From: Halobacteria archaeon HArc-gm2
GTDB taxonomy: Archaea > Halobacteriota > Halobacteria > Halobacteriales > Haloarculaceae
DNA: 64,000 nucleotides
Assembly (NCBI GenBank): GCA_025517465.1
Contig: JAOPKE010000011.1
Location: 95,494 to 159,493 of the forward strand
Direction: 5' to 3'
Each line of letters starts with the position of its first letter. The first letter of the stretch is position 1. Positions 35,336 through 43,454 of the stretch are shown here, piece after piece. Position numbers and translations under genes: made by a program. The notes beneath the pieces were generated by a model. It had not been told where the DNA came from. It saw only the letters and a program-made list of their open reading frames with translations, and made no database searches.

Positions 35336-35785
35336 CTAGGCGACGACGTACGCCACGGCGGCTAACAGAAACATCGACGCGTGGGCGAACAGGAACACAG
35401 CACTCGCCTCGGTGAGCACCGCCCGGTTGGCATCTGGTCTCCCGGTTCCGTCGAACCACACAGCGAGGTACCGTCGATACAGGGCGATGCCGGCACCGAG
35501 CGGGACGGCGTAGACGCCGAGCAGGAAGGCGAAGCTGCCCAGGAACCCCAGTCCGCCCGGGATGCCCCGGACGCTCGATAGGATCGCGCCACCAGTCGCG
35601 GCCATAGCCACGTACAGGGCGAACACGACGGCGACGTGCGCTATCGGGTCCCCAACGACGACGGTGCTTCGCCTGCGAACGCGTCGGCGAACGACCACCG
35701 TCGCGACGAACGAGGCCACGACGGGAGCGAGCGTGACGCCACTCCAGAACACCCACGGTCGTTCGAAGAGTGGTCGGATCGACAC
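35336..35785 (-). CDS. Four-helix membrane protein
   Basis: A 149-residue protein with four strong spans (WVFWSGVTLAPVVASFVATVVV; HVAVVFALYVAMAATGGAI; LGSFAFLLGVYAVPLGAGIAL; AVFLFAHASMFLLAAVAYVVA). No motif. Gene borders are clear and the composition matches the window. Function unknown. Confidence 0.65.
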   Translation of the reverse strand: MSIRPLFERPWVFWSGVTLAPVVASFVATVVVRRRVRRRSTVVVGDPIAHVAVVFALYVAMAATGGAILSSVRGIPGGLGFLGSFAFLLGVYAVPLGAGIALYRRYLAVWFDGTGRPDANRAVLTEASAVFLFAHASMFLLAAVAYVVA

Positions 35786-35913
35786 GTTCGCCGAAACCGA
35801 TGCCGGTCCAATAGTTGTTGCCCTCGGGGGCCAGCGGTTCTCGCGACGATGACTTCACCGTCGTCGCGGCTGGCCCGACACGCTTTCGTCCCCACCGGTC
35901 GACCCCTTCTGGC

Positions 35914-36261
35914 ATGGACCCGACGGACGACCAGGTCGCCTGTTTCGAGGCGGGGATCAAGTTCGGCTCGCTGTACCACCAGTTCGCGGGAACGCCGGTG
36001 AGCCCCGAGAGCGCGGACTCGCTCGCTCGCGCGATGGAGGAGGCCATCGAGAACCAGCCCCACTGCGTGGACGTGCAGGTACGCATCCGTGAAGACGCCC
36101 TGCAGGAGGCTATCGCCACGGGGGACGCCGATTACGTGGAGTTCACCGGCGAGTTCGCCGACGTCGACGTCGTCGTCGAGTACGAGGGCGTCACCGTCGA
36201 GACGGCGATGCGGATGGACGGCGACTACCCGATGATGGCCGTCGAGGACGTCCGGGAGTAG
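35914..36261 (+). CDS. mptD: Archaeal dihydroneopterin aldolase
   Basis: A 115-residue protein matching the archaeal MptD family in length and opening: CFEAGIKFGSLYHQFAGTPVSPESADSLARAMEEAIENQPHCVDVQV. It splits dihydroneopterin to 6-hydroxymethyl-dihydropterin plus glycolaldehyde in the tetrahydrofolate or methanopterin branch. A creatininase-family protein that may be a pterin/flavin-pathway enzyme is two genes away. Confidence 0.88.
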   Translation: MDPTDDQVACFEAGIKFGSLYHQFAGTPVSPESADSLARAMEEAIENQPHCVDVQVRIREDALQEAIATGDADYVEFTGEFADVDVVVEYEGVTVETAMRMDGDYPMMAVEDVRE

Positions 36262-36373
36262 GTCGTCACCGAACAGCGTGGCCACTCCCCCACGGGGCCC
36301 ACGGCCTCGCTTTCGGAAAATCCGCAGCGAGAACTTTCACGTCCGTCGATTACACTTTCACTTTCAGGCGGGC

Positions 36374-36379
36374 TTTTAA
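36374..36379 (+). promoter_or_regulatory. TATA box of the DUF5790 gene
   Basis: TTTTAA is centred about 28 nt before the ATG at 36405, predicting a leaderless mRNA. Confidence 0.55.
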
Positions 36380-36404
36380 TCCCTCACCGTGCCAACGGCT
36401 AGTC

Positions 36405-36875
36405 ATGAGTCAGTCCACACTGGACGACGACGAACTGTTCGGCGAAGCGGCCAGCGAGATCCGCGAGGACGTGGAGTCCTCGCTGGAATCGGCCCGTGCG
36501 TCGCTTCCCGAGGCCGACGACATCTGGGACGTCGAGGCCGACAACACCCTCGGCGTGCTCAACGCCCTGCGCTCGGCGTTCGACGTCGGCGACGCCGAGG
36601 AGGAGCTCCGCGACGCCAAGAAGTGGTACACCATGGGCGAGCGCGCCGACGCCTTCGAGGACGCCGACGACCTCGCCGAGGAGATCGAGACCGTCGGCGA
36701 ACTCGTCGAGGACGTCGAGGACGCCAAAGAGCAGGTCGGCGACCTCGCCAGCACCGTCCCGCAGCTCCGGAGCCAGCTCGAGGAGTTCGAGGCCGAGAGC
36801 GAGGCGGCGGAAGACGACGACGCGGACGTCGACGCCGATGCCGACGCCGACGCCGAAGCGGAAGCCGAGGCCTGA
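36405..36875 (+). CDS. DUF5790-like acidic coiled-coil protein
   Basis: A 156-residue protein from MSQSTLDDDELFGEAASEIRED. Conserved block DDIWDVEADNTLGVLNALRSAF, then AKKWYTMGERADAFEDADDL and a long helix (EEIETVGELVEDVEDAKEQV), ending in a D/A/E tail. It matches a haloarchaea-specific family of unknown function. Likely cytoplasmic and probably coiled-coil. Confidence 0.85.
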   Translation: MSQSTLDDDELFGEAASEIREDVESSLESARASLPEADDIWDVEADNTLGVLNALRSAFDVGDAEEELRDAKKWYTMGERADAFEDADDLAEEIETVGELVEDVEDAKEQVGDLASTVPQLRSQLEEFEAESEAAEDDDADVDADADADAEAEAEA

Positions 36876-36915
36876 GGCCGCAGGTAGGTCGGACGCGTCG
36901 CTCGAACGCAGGTCG

Positions 36916-37632
36916 TCAGGACAGCTCCCGGTCTCGCACGGCCGCGAGCACGGCCGCAAGTGCCTCCCTCGCGTCGTCCAGTAGCGCTTCGCCCCGTTCG
37001 GTACTCGCCTCGCGGGGGTCGCCGACGGTCCCGTTCTCGCTGAACTCGTCGCTGTCGTAGGCCAGGTTGACGCCAGACACCCACTCGCCCCAGCCGTCGG
37101 CTCCGCCCTCCGCCGCTTCGTCGAGGCGGTCTTCGCGCACGAGGTCGGCGTCGAGGTGCTGGACCAGGCTGGTCTCCTCGGGGCCACCGTGGCCCATGTC
37201 TGGCGCGTCGACCGCGTCGAACCAGGTGAAGGGAACGGCGTAAGCGTCGTCGTGGCGTGAGATGCTGGCGCATACTTCCCGGAGTGGCCCGACGTTGCCG
37301 CCATGGCCGTTGACGACGACAACGCGGTCCCAGCCGTGGTGGGCGAGGCTCCCGACCGTCTCGCGCACGTTCGCGCGGAAGGTGTCCGGGGAGACCCACA
37401 GCGTCCCGGCGAAGCGGCGGTGTTCCTCGGCGACGCCCACCGGGATGGTCGGGGCGACGACGACCTCGTCTTCGAACGACGCAGCACCGGCGTCGGCGAC
37501 GGCCTCTGCGGTGAGGGCGTCGGTTCCCAGCGGCGCGTGGGGGCCGTGCTGTTCGGTGCTGCCGACCGGCACGATGGCGAGGTCGGTGTCGACCGCCGCG
37601 GCGTCGGTCCACGTGGCCTCCGAGAGGTGCAT
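36916..37632 (-). CDS. Creatininase-family amidohydrolase
   Basis: A 238-residue metal-dependent amidohydrolase: IVPVGSTEQHGPHAPLGTDALTAEAVAD (metal ligands Glu, His, Asp), VVVNGHGGNVGPLREV (His), and MGHGGPEETSLVQH (Glu). Full-length for the family. In archaea this family includes ArfB, the formamide hydrolase in flavin and F420 synthesis, which would fit the nearby mptD. A creatinine or other amide substrate cannot be excluded. Confidence 0.88.
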   Translation of the reverse strand: MHLSEATWTDAAAVDTDLAIVPVGSTEQHGPHAPLGTDALTAEAVADAGAASFEDEVVVAPTIPVGVAEEHRRFAGTLWVSPDTFRANVRETVGSLAHHGWDRVVVVNGHGGNVGPLREVCASISRHDDAYAVPFTWFDAVDAPDMGHGGPEETSLVQHLDADLVREDRLDEAAEGGADGWGEWVSGVNLAYDSDEFSENGTVGDPREASTERGEALLDDAREALAAVLAAVRDRELS

Positions 37633-37750
37633 GTCGAGGAAATTGTCGCCCGGGTCTACAAGGGTATCGGACGCTCGGGCGCCACTGGGCCGAACGGCCG
37701 TGTTCGTTCCCGCTGGCGATGCGAGGGCGCGGACGGGAGCGGTCCGGAAC

Positions 37751-38275
37751 TCAGACGATCGAGTCCGGCCGCGTCATGAAGTAGTTGAAGACGGCGCCGA
37801 GGCTGAGCCCGTAGAAGACGTGGGCGAGGAACGTCAGGATCACGTAGGCGACGAGCATCAGCCCGGACTGGCCGGTGTAGAAGGCGAGTACGAAGCCGGT
37901 CCAGATGGCGCCGCCGAAGAACGCGCCCTTGACGGGGTCAGACTCGCCGGGGAGGTACTCCTTGAGCGAGGCGAACAGGAGCGGCCACGGGATCATCCCG
38001 CCGAGCAGGAAGAGGAAGAAGCCGAACAGTACGGCGGGAACGTACCCCTCCAGGCCGATCATCCGCGTCAGCAGGGCGAACGACTCCCGGTCGAAGGCAC
38101 CGATCGATTCGGCGATCAGCAGGCCGACGGTCAGCGAGGCGGTGCCGGCGAGGCCGCCCGCGGCCCCGACGACGCCGTCGCCGATGATACCGATCAGCGT
38201 GTCGAACTCCTCGTCGTCGTCCGTGATGTCGTCGACGTGCGACGTGTCGTCGACGTGTGGGGGATTGTCTGCCAT
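37751..38275 (-). CDS. Haloarchaeal DUF6789-like membrane protein
   Basis: A 174-residue protein from MADNPPHVDDTSHVDDITDDD. I rejected 58 residues of upstream open frame because the TATA box (38300-38305) lies inside it. About five helices: VGAAGGLAGTASLTVGLLIAE, VPAVLFGFFLFLLGGMIPWPLLF, GAFFGGAIWTGFVLAFYTGQ, LMLVAYVILTFLAHVFYGLSLGAVF. It resembles the DUF6789 family of unknown role. Convergent with no gene, single unit. Confidence 0.8.
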   Translation of the reverse strand: MADNPPHVDDTSHVDDITDDDEEFDTLIGIIGDGVVGAAGGLAGTASLTVGLLIAESIGAFDRESFALLTRMIGLEGYVPAVLFGFFLFLLGGMIPWPLLFASLKEYLPGESDPVKGAFFGGAIWTGFVLAFYTGQSGLMLVAYVILTFLAHVFYGLSLGAVFNYFMTRPDSIV

Positions 38276-38298
38276 GGGGGGAGGTAACATGGCAGCGC

Positions 38299-38306
38299 GT
38301 AAAAAG
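38299..38306 (-). promoter_or_regulatory. TATA box of the DUF6789-like gene
   Basis: CCTTTTTAC-type box on the minus strand, centred about 27 nt before the ATG at 38275, consistent with leaderless initiation. Confidence 0.5.
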
Positions 38307-38496
38307 GTTCCCGCGAGCGGCCGTCCAGGCGGATTCGCAAGCGGTTCGGACGGGAACTGTGAGCGAGTCGTCCGTTCGCTAACTGGGACGTTTGAGGCAA
38401 TACCGGGGCTAATCTGGTCCGGATCGAGACGTTGTGTTCCGTTCACCAATCGATCACGTCCGTTTCGTCACTGGGCGCCGGAATGAACAGGGGTTT

Positions 38497-38538
38497 GAGG
38501 ATTTGCCGGCCAGTGGTGAGGATTTGCCGGCCAGTGGC
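38497..38538. repeat. Two-copy 21-bp tandem duplication
   Basis: GAGGATTTGCCGGCCAGTGG plus one more base occurs twice head to tail at 38497-38517 and 38518-38538, differing only at the last base. It lies in the 370-bp non-coding stretch 38276-38646, in which I see no gene. It is probably a recent replication slippage. Confidence 0.8.
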
Positions 38539-38646
38539 TGTGTCTGGACCGACGTACGTACAGCAATTCAGTCGGGGGACCGCAACGGCGCTCTCAGTGG
38601 CGGGTTGTTCAGGCGACGCCGTCTGCGTTCTCGAACCGAGCGGCTC

Positions 38647-39048
38647 TCAGTACCGGGGAACGTCGGTGGAAAAGGGATCGTCGTTCGCGGTACGGGTGAG
38701 GGAGAGTTCGACGCCCGTCTCCCCGTCAACCGAGAGGGAGACGTCGACGACGCGGCAGGTGTACGTGCTCACGTGGCTCCCGGACCCACGGATGCGGAGC
38801 TTCTCCTCGAGGAGGCCGGCATCGAGGAGCATCTCGACCTTCCGGTAGGCAGTCGATTGCGCAATGTCGTGGTCGTCGACGATTTCGGTGACGGTCCGCG
38901 CGCCGTCGCTGGTCGCTGCCAGGATCGTTCGGCAGTCTCCGTCCTCCAGCGGTTCGAGGAGCGACCCGATCTCGGCGTCCTCGGTCAGTGCGGTGGTCTC
39001 GGTCTGGTCCCGGCTCGCCTCGATTCCAACTAGCTGCGACTGGCTCAT
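38647..39048 (-). CDS. Winged-helix transcriptional regulator (ArsR-like)
   Basis: A 133-residue protein: EIGSLLEPLEDGDCRTILAAT, then the helix-turn-helix TVTEIVDDHDIAQSTAYRKVEMLLDAGLLEEKLRI and a beta wing (GSHVSTYTCRVVDVSLSV). It is the arrangement of haloarchaeal ArsR-like regulators, probably dimeric and DNA-binding. The target is unknown; it is transcribed in the same direction as the Bat-like regulator upstream at 39155. Confidence 0.85.
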   Translation of the reverse strand: MSQSQLVGIEASRDQTETTALTEDAEIGSLLEPLEDGDCRTILAATSDGARTVTEIVDDHDIAQSTAYRKVEMLLDAGLLEEKLRIRGSGSHVSTYTCRVVDVSLSVDGETGVELSLTRTANDDPFSTDVPRY

Positions 39049-39154
39049 GTATCGAGGAAAGCGGCCGGGACACAGGGTTCGATAGCCCAGCTATCGTGGG
39101 TGGTTTATATGGGGTCGGCAATCCTGCCGTGGCGGCGGAAGGGAATCGGTGTCC

Positions 39155-39799
39155 TCAGGATCCCGCTTCGAGGACGTCCTGCAGGAGCTTGGACTGGGCG
39201 GCGAGCAGGTGTTCGGTGACGGTCGAGGGGGTGAGGTCGAACTCCGCGGCGACGTCGGTGGCGTTGGCGGCCCGCGGCCGCTCGAAGTAGCCCATCTCGT
39301 AGGCGGTCCTGAGCACCTCCAGCTGTCGGTCGGTGAGTTTCGCCCGGTCGACGAACACGGTGTCGCGAGCGGTGCCGCCGGTCGGCGCCCGGACGAGGCG
39401 CTGGATGTCGACGGCCGGAAAGCGGTCGCGGAACTCGCCGACGATGGTCTGGAGCCGGCCGAAGTCGCGGGCGTGAAAGACGAGTTCGAGTTCCCCGTCA
39501 CTGGCGAAGTAGCGGGAGGCGGGCACCCCGTACTCACCGAGGCAGGCGCAGGGACAGTCCGCGTCGTGGGGAATCCGGTAGAGGTGGCGGTCGGCGTAGG
39601 CGAAGACGGGGTCGTGGTCGTAGTCGTCCGGGACCGCGTCACCGTCGACGAGAAACTCGGTGAACGCCCCCTCGGTAGCGGCCGGCCCGGCGGTCGTGGA
39701 CACGTCCTTGATGACGGTTCCACCGGCCGCCGACAGGTCGGCGATGGGGCACGCGGACGGCGTCTCGAACGCGACGGTCACGCGAATCCCGGCTGGCAT
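39155..39799 (-). CDS. Bacterio-opsin activator-type (HTH_10) regulator
   Basis: A 214-residue protein from MPAGIRVTVAFETPSACPIAD. The N-terminal half is a Bat-like sensor (LEFV-type, VFAYADRHLYRIPHDADCPCACLGEYG with a CxCxC cluster). The C-terminal HTH_10 domain reads LTDRQLEVLRTAYEMGYFERPRAANATDVAAEFDLTPSTVTEHLLAAQSKLL. The longer upstream frame (to 40078) overlaps repeats and was rejected. Such regulators control various genes in haloarchaea. It is not next to the opsin gene, 30 kb away. Confidence 0.9.
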   Translation of the reverse strand: MPAGIRVTVAFETPSACPIADLSAAGGTVIKDVSTTAGPAATEGAFTEFLVDGDAVPDDYDHDPVFAYADRHLYRIPHDADCPCACLGEYGVPASRYFASDGELELVFHARDFGRLQTIVGEFRDRFPAVDIQRLVRAPTGGTARDTVFVDRAKLTDRQLEVLRTAYEMGYFERPRAANATDVAAEFDLTPSTVTEHLLAAQSKLLQDVLEAGS

Positions 39800-39863
39800 T
39801 CGTCCGTTGGTATCCGGCGTCGTCACTTCAGTCTGCGGGTCTGTGGCTGAGTCGACGAGTGAT

Positions 39864-39921
39864 TGAGTCGGCGAGCGGGTGGGCCGGCGAGAGACTGAGT
39901 CGGCGAGCGGGTGGGCCGGCG
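39864..39921. repeat. Two-copy 26-bp direct repeat
   Basis: A 26-bp unit beginning TGAGTCGGCGAGCGGGTGGG occurs at 39864-39889 and 39896-39921, separated by 6 bp. It lies between the Bat-like regulator and the PPOX gene. A shorter TGAGTCG unit sits just before. Function unknown. Confidence 0.75.
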
Positions 39922-39953
39922 GGCACGCCCCCCTGGGCGTCACCGGTCGCGCG

Positions 39954-40406
39954 TCACTGGTCGAGTTCGAGTTCGATCCGGCGACCGCTGATCGTCTCGG
40001 GCCGGAGGACGTAGAGCTGGATGTCGAGGTCCTTCCTGGCGTCGCCCCATATCTCGAACAGCGGTCGCTTCGCGTCACCGTACTGTTCGACGTGTTCGGG
40101 CGTTATCTCGTCGCGAGCGATCGGGTGGAGAACGCCGCTGACGACCACGCTCCGGTACGTCCGTCCCGCCTCCTCGTAGACGACGAGACGGACGGTCGGC
40201 GACCCGGAGAGGAACTCGCGCTTCTTGCTGTCCGGAGTCGAGACGAGTCGCATGTAGAATTGCCGCTCGTCGGCGTCGTAGCCGTAGGAAATCGGGATCG
40301 CGTAGGGGTCGTCGTCGCTGGCGAGCGACAGCACACCGGTCTCGTGGCGGCTCAGGAGGGCGTCCGTCTCCTCCCGCGTCATCTCCGTCTCTTGCTCCAG
40401 ACCCAT
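39954..40406 (-). CDS. Pyridoxamine-5'-phosphate oxidase-like flavin-binding protein
   Basis: A 150-residue split-barrel protein. I chose MGLEQETEMTREETDALLSRHETGVLSLASDDDPYAIPISYGYDAD, the standard opening, over a 48-residue upstream extension. LVSTPDSKKREFLSGSPTVRLVVYEEAGRTYRSVVVSGVLHPI is the FMN-binding core. The substrate is not known; such proteins often reduce or bind flavin or F420 adducts. An AATAAAG box lies about 33 nt upstream. Confidence 0.88.
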   Translation of the reverse strand: MGLEQETEMTREETDALLSRHETGVLSLASDDDPYAIPISYGYDADERQFYMRLVSTPDSKKREFLSGSPTVRLVVYEEAGRTYRSVVVSGVLHPIARDEITPEHVEQYGDAKRPLFEIWGDARKDLDIQLYVLRPETISGRRIELELDQ

Positions 40407-40603
40407 TGTCGGTACGTCGGCTTTGTTCGTCGGTACTTTATTGTTGCCTATCTCGTCCTGGGTCCGCCGGATCGCGGGAGAAAACGGTCGACGCGACCGG
40501 CTCGACGTCGTCTGGGGGGGACCGGCCCGGAACGAGGACGACCTCGTCACGGACCGGTCGGAGCGGCGGTCCCGTCACGGAGCGGCCGGGGAGACGGCAC
40601 CCG

Positions 40604-40768
40604 TCACGGGTCGGCCGACGATTCCACACGGGTGAACGCGTCGATGGAGACCGGTGCACCACACACCACACAGCCGTTCGCGACGAGCGCGTCCCGCATG
40701 GAGGGGTTTACCTCCATGGACTCCTCGCAGTCCGGGCACACGAAGACGTACTCTTCACTGGCGCTCAT
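40604..40768 (-). CDS. 54-residue double zinc-knuckle protein
   Basis: A small protein, MSASEEYVFVCPDCEESMEV, then NGCVVCGAPVSIDAF. Two CxxC pairs (CPDC at 11-14, CVVC at 33-36) make one zinc ribbon. It ends FTRVESSADP. It lies in the gap upstream of the PPOX gene on the same strand. It matches the type of small zinc-ribbon protein common in haloarchaea, with no known function. Confidence 0.75.
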   Translation of the reverse strand: MSASEEYVFVCPDCEESMEVNPSMRDALVANGCVVCGAPVSIDAFTRVESSADP

Positions 40769-40944
40769 CTCTAGGTAGGGCTATGTCATCCACGGGTAAA
40801 TGAAACCCCACTGTTTCCCAGACCCCGGGAGTGCTCGGACCGGTTTATGTTCGGCTGCGCGTTCCTGACGGCCAGTCAGCGCGAACGAGCCAGCGGTCGC
40901 TGCCTGTGTTGGGACACGTCGCTGGCCGAGATGCCGCTGCCGTC

Positions 40945-40984
40945 CTAATATGGCCTATTATTACTATTACGATTAATATTTACC
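40945..40984 (+). promoter_or_regulatory. AT-rich promoter of the rubrerythrin-like/GDH operon
   Basis: About 40 bases are unusually AT-rich. TAATATTTA is centred about 29 nt before the ATG at 41007, a good haloarchaeal TATA position for a leaderless mRNA. Confidence 0.6.
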
Positions 40985-41006
40985 CCTGGGGACGCGAGAG
41001 TGAACT

Positions 41007-41162
41007 ATGCCCCACGGGCAAGACATCGAAGGCGACACCTCGAACTACTCGTCGAAGTACGAATGCCTGCAGTGCGGAAATATCGTCGAATCTCAGACCC
41101 ACCCGGGGACGTGCTCGAAGTGCGGCGGCGACTTCCAGAACCGGGCGAAGTCGCTCGAATAA
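41007..41162 (+). CDS. 51-residue rubrerythrin-like zinc/iron-ribbon protein
   Basis: [20 protein letters not shown] opens a single rubredoxin-like metal site: [10 protein letters not shown] and [10 protein letters not shown] (two CxxC knuckles 16 residues apart), as in the C-terminal domain of rubrerythrin but without the ferritin-like part. Encoded 17 bp before glutamate dehydrogenase and almost certainly co-transcribed. A redox or assembly role is possible but inferred. Confidence 0.85.
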   Translation: MPHGQDIEGDTSNYSSKYECLQCGNIVESQTHPGTCSKCGGDFQNRAKSLE

Positions 41163-41179
41163 CGTCTCCTTTTTCCACA

Positions 41180-42475
41180 ATGTCAGGAGAGTCCACAGCG
41201 ACAGGAGACGGTGTCGACACCACCGTAGAATCGCCCCCGGAGACCGCTCTCGACACCGCCCGCCACCAGCTCCAGCAAGCGGCGGCCCACGTCGACGCGG
41301 ACCCGAACATCGTCGAGCGGCTCAACTACCCCACCGCGGTCCACGAGGTGACCGTCCCGCTGAAACGCGACGACGGCACCGTCGAGATGTTACAGGGGTT
41401 CCGCGCCCAGCACGACAGCGTCCGCGGCCCCTACAAGGGCGGGCTCCGCTATCACCCGCACGTCAGTCGCGAGGAGTCCATCGGCCTGGCGATGTGGATG
41501 ACCTGGAAGTGCGCCGTCGTCGACATCCCCTTCGGTGGCGCGAAGGGGGGAATCGTCGTCAACCCGAAGGAGCTGAGTGACGACGAAATGGAGCGTCTGA
41601 CCCGCCGATTTACGAACGAACTCCGCAACGTCATCGGCCCGATGACCGACATCCCGGCGCCGGACATGGGGACCGACGCCCAGACGATGGCGTGGATCAT
41701 GGACGCCTACAGCGTCCAGGAGGCCGAGACCATCCCCGGCGTCGTGACCGGGAAACCGCCCGTCATCGGCGGGAGCAAGGGACGCGAAGAGGCGCCCGGC
41801 CGAAGCGTCGCCATCATCAGCCGGGAGTTGCTGGACTACTACGACTACGCCATCCAGGACACGACGGTCGCCGTCCAGGGCTTCGGCAGCGTCGGCGCCA
41901 ACGCCGCCCGCCTGCTCGACGAGTGGGGCGCCACTGTCGTCGCCGTCAGCGACGTCAACGGCGCCGCCTACGACCCCGACGGCCTCGACACCCACGCCAT
42001 CCCGTCCCACGAGGAGGAACCGGAGGCGGTCACGAAGTACGCCGACGAGACCATCGCCGGCGGGGAGATCCTGGAACTCGACGTCGACCTCCTCGTCCCG
42101 GCCGCGATCGGGAACGTCATCACCGAAGACAACGCCGACGACGTCCAGGCCGACATGGTCGCCGAGGGAGCCAACGGGCCGACGACGTTCGTCGCCGACA
42201 CCATCCTGACCGAGCGGGAGATTCCGGTCGTGCCCGACATCCTCGCCAACGCGGGCGGCGTCACGGTGAGTTACTTCGAGTGGCTCCAGGACATCAACCG
42301 TCGCTCGTGGTCGCGCGACCGGGTCAACGAGGAACTCGAAGACGAGATGATCGACGCCTGGAACGCCGTCCGGAGCGAGTTCGAGGAGCGCGACGTGACG
42401 TGGCGTGAGGCGGCGTACATCGTTGCCCTCTCCCGAATCGCCGAAGCCCACGAGTGTCGTGGCCTCTGGCCCTGA
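41180..42475 (+). CDS. gdh: Glutamate dehydrogenase
   Basis: A 431-residue enzyme converting glutamate to 2-oxoglutarate and ammonium. The start [15 protein letters not shown] was chosen because it follows the small ORF by 17 bp. Signature: [40 protein letters not shown] (active-site lysines), [17 protein letters not shown], Rossmann loop [15 protein letters not shown], and [16 protein letters not shown]. Hexameric GDH of family 10 is the best fit; NAD versus NADP preference is unclear. The large acidic N-terminus is haloarchaeal. Confidence 0.95.
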   Translation: MSGESTATGDGVDTTVESPPETALDTARHQLQQAAAHVDADPNIVERLNYPTAVHEVTVPLKRDDGTVEMLQGFRAQHDSVRGPYKGGLRYHPHVSREESIGLAMWMTWKCAVVDIPFGGAKGGIVVNPKELSDDEMERLTRRFTNELRNVIGPMTDIPAPDMGTDAQTMAWIMDAYSVQEAETIPGVVTGKPPVIGGSKGREEAPGRSVAIISRELLDYYDYAIQDTTVAVQGFGSVGANAARLLDEWGATVVAVSDVNGAAYDPDGLDTHAIPSHEEEPEAVTKYADETIAGGEILELDVDLLVPAAIGNVITEDNADDVQADMVAEGANGPTTFVADTILTEREIPVVPDILANAGGVTVSYFEWLQDINRRSWSRDRVNEELEDEMIDAWNAVRSEFEERDVTWREAAYIVALSRIAEAHECRGLWP

Positions 42476-42628
42476 GCGCGGCTCGGCAGGTCCACTCCGC
42501 CGGCGGATTCCGCCCGGCGAGAGAGACCGAGTTCAGTGCAGCGTCCCCTCGCGGACGCGGTCGTCGTTGCTCGAGCGATGGCCACCGGTTCGGCCAGACT
42601 CTTGCGTGGGCCGGTCGTTGGACGGGGC

Positions 42629-43282
42629 ATGCACACGCGCGACCTCTCGCACGCGATCGAGTCGGACATGCCGGTGTTCCCCGGCGACCCCGACGTTTCG
42701 GTCGAACCGCACGCTACCGTCGACGCGGACGGCTATCGCGTGTCGGCAGTCGAACTGGGGAGCCACACCGGCACGCACGTCGACGCACCGAGCCACACCG
42801 AGGCCGACGGGCGCGCCATCGACGCCGTCGACGTCGACCGGTTCGCGTTCGACGCCGTCCTCGCAGACTGCACCGGCATGGACCCGCGGGAAGCCATCGA
42901 GCGGGACGCCCTCCCCGCCACCGACGCGGACCTGCTCGTCGTCCGCACTGGCTGGGACGAGCACTGGGGCGAACCGACCTATCTCGACCACCCGTTCCTG
43001 GCGCCCGACGCGGCCGCGTTCTGCGTCGACCAGGGGTACGACGTCGCCGTCGACGCGCTCAACGTCGACCCGACGCCGACCGACGGCGGGAGTGACGAAG
43101 CGGCGGAAGACGAACCGGCCGGTTTCCAGGCCCACCACGCACTCCTCGGGGCGAATCAACTGATATTCGAGAACCTGACCGATCTGTCCGGGCTCCCCGA
43201 CCGGTTCGAGGTGCTGGCCTTTCCGCTCGCGCTCCGGGCGGGCGACGGGTCGCCGGTTCGTGTGGTCGCCCGGTACGAGTGA
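42629..43282 (+). CDS. Cyclase-family metal-dependent hydrolase
   Basis: A 217-residue protein from MHTRDLSHAIESDMPVFPGDPDV, the conserved start of the cyclase/kynurenine-formamidase family. The metal-binding block is ELGSHTGTHVDAPSHTEADGRAID. FQAHHALLGANQLIFENLTDL is the second conserved region, and RVVARYE ends it. Upstream in-frame ATGs give an unnatural N-terminus. Activity may be an amide or enol hydrolysis. Its TGA stop shares its A with the hairpin element that follows. Confidence 0.88.
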   Translation: MHTRDLSHAIESDMPVFPGDPDVSVEPHATVDADGYRVSAVELGSHTGTHVDAPSHTEADGRAIDAVDVDRFAFDAVLADCTGMDPREAIERDALPATDADLLVVRTGWDEHWGEPTYLDHPFLAPDAAAFCVDQGYDVAVDALNVDPTPTDGGSDEAAEDEPAGFQAHHALLGANQLIFENLTDLSGLPDRFEVLAFPLALRAGDGSPVRVVARYE

Positions 43283-43389
43283 TAGTGTCGGCTGTAACCC
43301 GCTTCCGGTGTTTCACCGTCAGCAGATAGTTCAGCCGCAATCGACCTCGGCAGCGTGTGCCTGCTGAAAATAGTTACAGCGGACACTAT
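43282..43389. mobile_element. 108-bp palindromic MITE-like element, longer variant
   Basis: The ends ATAGTGTCGGCTGTAA and TTACAGCGGACACTAT are complementary except at one position and resemble the 16-bp ends of the 82-bp elements at 456 and 6940. The internal sequence is unrelated. Again it begins at the last base of the upstream TGA stop. Non-coding. Confidence 0.65.
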
Positions 43390-43454
43390 GGTTGCGCCGG
43401 TGGTAACACTCACGTCAGCGCGAACTCAAGTTCCTGCAGTCGCAAGGGAGAGTA

